This document shows, one piece after another, positions 7,906 through 10,799 of a stretch of 10,799 bases of DNA. The notes beneath the pieces are model-generated. The model was not told the DNA's origin, did no database searches, and saw nothing but the letters and a program-made list of their open reading frames with translations. The position numbers and the translations under genes were made by a program. Origin of the DNA: Smittium mucronatum (lineage: Eukaryota > Kickxellomycota > Harpellomycetes > Harpellales > Legeriomycetaceae); assembly GCA_001953115.1 (NCBI GenBank), contig LSSL01006004.1, positions 1 to 10,799 of the forward strand, written 5' to 3'. Positions within the stretch are counted from its first letter, which is position 1. Every line of letters starts with the position of its first letter.

Positions 7906-9008
7906 TACAAAATTTCTATAAACTTTTATTAAAAAAATTGAATTCGATTTCACAGGTGTGGGTAAAAAACATTAGTTTTAGTTTATGATATTTAGACAAA
8001 AATGGTCTTTAAAATCTGAATCTAAAATTAAGTCAAATATAATATACACCTAAAGCGTTAAAAAAACTTTCAGACTACATACTTCTAACACCTTCTTTTT
8101 TTGTCTATGATATTTTAATCAGAGAATTTATTATAAAAAATTTCGATTTTTTACAAGTTTTAAAATTAAATTTGGTAATATTTTTACAGTGTTTTTTTTA
8201 CAATTTAAATCTAGTTATCAAAAAAAAATTATGATTTCTTTTATTTTTCTGTTATAATTTATAAAAATTCCTTAATATTTAATCCAAATTTAATTTTAAA
8301 TGGATTTAGAAGCTAAAAAACAATGGCGGAAAAAATATCATGAATTTTATGACCTTTTTTTTAATAAATATCATAAAATTAGCATTTTTTTTTCGATTCT
8401 TTTTATTATGCAAAAATTACTTATAATTGCCTAAAAATTTCTCTGAACCCTTTTCCTGCTTATTAACTCGCATATTTTTGAGTATATATGCTATATTTAC
8501 TAACATTTATTCAAATAAAATATCTCATAAATACCATTTTTATGATCTTGATAGCTTCATACACAATTTAATATAAGTTTTTCTGGGTTAAACTTGATAA
8601 TAAATGTCTTTTTTTATACCGGAATTTTGGGGAATTTATTTTTTTTTCTAATATTTATTGACTTGATAAATTTAAATATTTTTTCAGAGGAAATTTTTTT
8701 CAATAATGTATTTAGAACTTAAATTCCTATATAAATGAAATTTTAAATTATTCCTAAAAACATTTTTTATTTTAAGATATGGCTTTTTTTTTTATTAGCC
8801 TGATTTTTTTTATCAAAAAAAAAATTAGCTACTCTTATCGATTGTATAATTAAATTATCCAATTTATTTGTTTTTTAAAAAAAAATAGTTTCCATATAAA
8901 TTTCTTAAATTTTCTAAAAATATACATGAAAACATCTAAAATAATTATACAGCAAAATTTTATCCGGGGAGATGGGAGGTAAAAAAAAATTGTTATTTTT
9001 GTAAATCT

Positions 9009-9017
9009 GGGGGTTTC
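9009..9017 (+). repeat. GGGGGTTTC repeat, copy 1, near a purine G-cluster
   Basis: GGGGGTTTC here recurs exactly at 9470-9478, and in both copies CGG follows within two bases. Upstream at 8966-8979 lies another G-cluster (GGGG, GGG, GG) on the same strand. With G near 10% of bases, two exact copies about 460 bp apart are unlikely by chance, so they may be remnants of a dispersed repeat. Similarity beyond the motif is weak. Confidence 0.4.
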
Positions 9018-9459
9018 TCGGCTAAAAAATATTTTTATCACTTTTAAATAATTTTTATAGCTCCATAATCTAAAAACCTTTAAAAATTATTTTAATTAAT
9101 TCCAAAAGACCTTAGATCTTTTTAATAAAAAAAATAATAGCTATTTATTGCATAAAATTAAAAATAAAAGAAATTTAATATGTTGAGCTTTTATTTATTT
9201 TTTGATTTCGATCTAAGTATTAATTTTATATATAAATATGTTAACTGATTAATAATATCCTAATTAAAAAAAATACAAAAAATAAGTTTATTTATCAAAA
9301 TATATCTATATTATAATATAATGCAACCAAAAAAGAAAAAGAAAAATCAAATTCCCGATGTATTTAATAAATATGTAAAATAATTAAAAATAATTTTTTT
9401 TATATAGAAATTTTAGAATAAAAAGTTGCTAAAAAAATAATTTATCTAATTATATAATT

Positions 9460-9481
9460 GGGAAAAAACGGGGGTTTCGGG
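9460..9481 (+). repeat. GGGGGTTTC repeat, copy 2, three close G-tracts
   Basis: This is the second copy of GGGGGTTTC (9470-9478). It is flanked by GGG at 9460-9462 and GGG at 9479-9481, giving three G-tracts in 22 bases. Three tracts are one short of an ordinary intramolecular G-quadruplex. All G-tracts of both copies are on the plus strand. Confidence 0.4.
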
Positions 9482-10384
9482 TTATTCGATTTTTTATTTA
9501 AAAATTATAAAGGTCTTAAATTTTAGTGCTTTTTGTGAAAAATTTTAATTTTAATAATATAATAGATCATAAATATCTTATGTAACATAATTATATTTTT
9601 ATTAAGTGTAAAAAAATTCTGAAATAATAGTGATTACAAATCGGTAGACTATTATAATCCCTCTTCCCAAAAATTTTGAATTATTTTTTTAAAATCAGTT
9701 TAATGACAGAAAATATTTAATAATTTCTCTTAATCTTGAAATCCCACATTTTTATAACCTTTTATATAGAAAATAAATCTAAAAATGATTGGATAAATAA
9801 ATCATACAATTAATACGGCTGATAATGATGTTAAACTCTTAATTTATGAGTATTAGCATAAATTTTATTTTGAAATTTATTTAAAAGGAAAGTGATTTGC
9901 ATTGCATATATGTATGGGTTAATCTTTAGATTAAGTTTATTTATATTTAATTCATGATTATAGGATATATAAGTATATTAATTTATGGGCAAAAAGAAAA
10001 AAATTAATCTTGTAAGTATTTAATATTATATTTATTTAAACGACTGTGAATCCAAAATTATAGAAAAAAAAATTTAGATTATTTAATTACTTTAAAAAAT
10101 TTTATAGTAGAATTTTTAAACTAAATTTCACCAGTTGCGATAAAAGTGGGAAAAAACTATTAGTATTTAAATTCACATTTTCAAAATTTAATTTGTTGGT
10201 TTTTATTATCCATGTATTCTCAATTTCATTATAAGGTTATATCAATCTCGAAAAAATCTGGATAATGATAGGTTTTACAATCAAATTTTAAGAAATTACT
10301 CTTCTCAAAATAATTTTTTAATTCGATAAAATAGTAGTGTTGAAAAATAAATACAGTTGATTTGGAATTAATTTATATGTTTTT

Positions 10385-10429
10385 GCGGTCAAACCGCCTT
10401 CAAATTCTACATAAAACCTCCAATTTGAA
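10385..10429. repeat. Two adjacent hairpins
   Basis: GCGGT (10385-10389) and ACCGC (10393-10397) form a GC-rich stem with a three-base CAA loop. Immediately after, TTCAAATT (10399-10406) and AATTTGAA (10422-10429) form an eight-base stem with a fifteen-base loop. Four of five pairs in the first stem are G-C in a stretch otherwise near 15% G+C, so chance is less likely than for the AT-only repeats nearby. No gene adjoins it, so I do not call it a terminator. Confidence 0.45.
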
Positions 10430-10799
10430 AATTTATCCGAGTAAATAAAAAAATCGCAAAAAAAAATAGAAATATTATCCCAAAAATGATCTATTGTGAA
10501 CTAAAACTGGTTTGTAAATATTTTGAATTAGAAAAATCTATTTTTGATGCGATAAAAATACGTTCAATAAGTTCAAAATATTTTTTGATACTCACAAAAT
10601 AACATGATTAACTTCTATGAAATGAATTAGGAATTATATTTAAGTGGATTATAAAAATTATTTTTAAAGAATCTAATAGATTTTTTTTTAATAAACCTTA
10701 AATTACAAGAAAAATTAGGGGTAATCTTTAATTTTAAATCTTTTAAAAAATTTTAATTAATTTTTAGTAATATTATTTATAAATCCAATTTGGTAAACA

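Larger units (their letters stand above)
7906..10799. other. AT-rich DNA without a supported gene
   Basis: Nearly 2.9 kb with stops dense in all frames. It holds the G-rich repeat pair near 9010 and 9470 and the hairpins near 10400, listed separately. A 63-codon minus-strand frame at 9041-8850 is Phe/Ile/Lys-rich and looks like chance. I see no RNA gene or transposon protein. Confidence 0.6.

Noticed and set aside
8850..9041. 63-codon minus-strand ORF
   Set aside because: Composition is that of translated AT-rich DNA, dominated by Phe, Ile and Lys, with no motif or supporting context.
1..10799. Prokaryotic system, CRISPR array or prophage
   Set aside because: No repeat-spacer pattern, no ribosome binding sites, coding density near zero, and the one recognisable gene is of a eukaryotic transposon type.

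Overview
This window is very AT-rich, roughly 80% A+T, and much of it falls well below 20% G+C. It carries no intact gene that I can support. There are no ribosome binding sites, operon-style gene packing, rRNA, convincing tRNA or CRISPR array. The only recognisable protein family is a eukaryotic-type Mutator-like element (MULE) transposase. Together these point to a gene-poor, transposon-bearing nuclear region of an extremely AT-rich eukaryote. A microsporidian or an early-diverging fungus would fit, but that placement is inference and the window holds no taxonomic marker.

The main content is one broken MULE transposase on the minus strand, with its start codon at 5626 and its natural stop at 3706. 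It corresponds to about 640 codons. The hallmarks appear in the expected order: a FAR1-like N-terminal zinc-binding domain, the first catalytic Asp (DCAYKTN), the second catalytic Asp (VILTD) followed by CLWHI, the catalytic Glu (RAEGAHSALK), a SWIM-type GLPCLHE finger, a GRPKNKK basic motif and a CX2CX4HX4C zinc knuckle. At least seven in-frame stops and five frameshifts break it. All three catalytic residues and the finger ligands are still readable, so the copy died fairly recently compared with the surrounding DNA. Its terminal inverted repeats could not be found by eye.

Region by region: 1-1349 is featureless AT-rich DNA. At 1350 on the plus strand a short reading frame begins with residues resembling the transposase N-terminus, possibly a second, nearly erased copy. 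1497-2540 is AT-rich with a 16-A run. About 2541-3130 is a GC-richer island with C about three times as common as G on the plus strand, possibly the wreck of another minus-strand gene that I cannot identify. 3131-3705 is the 3' flank of the transposase and contains a 19-bp palindrome. 5640-6990 is AT-rich upstream flank. 7000-7260 is GC-richer and can fold into two hairpins. 7261-7905 is a plus-strand frame with unusually few stops that opens with a signal-peptide-like segment, and may be a dead secreted-protein gene. 7906-10799 is AT-rich, with a repeated GGGGGTTTC motif and a tandem hairpin near 10400.

Nothing here supports a working multi-gene system. The most valuable checks are a frameshift-tolerant protein search over 3706-5626, 2541-3355 and 7193-7905, and a self-comparison of a longer contig to find the element ends and other copies.
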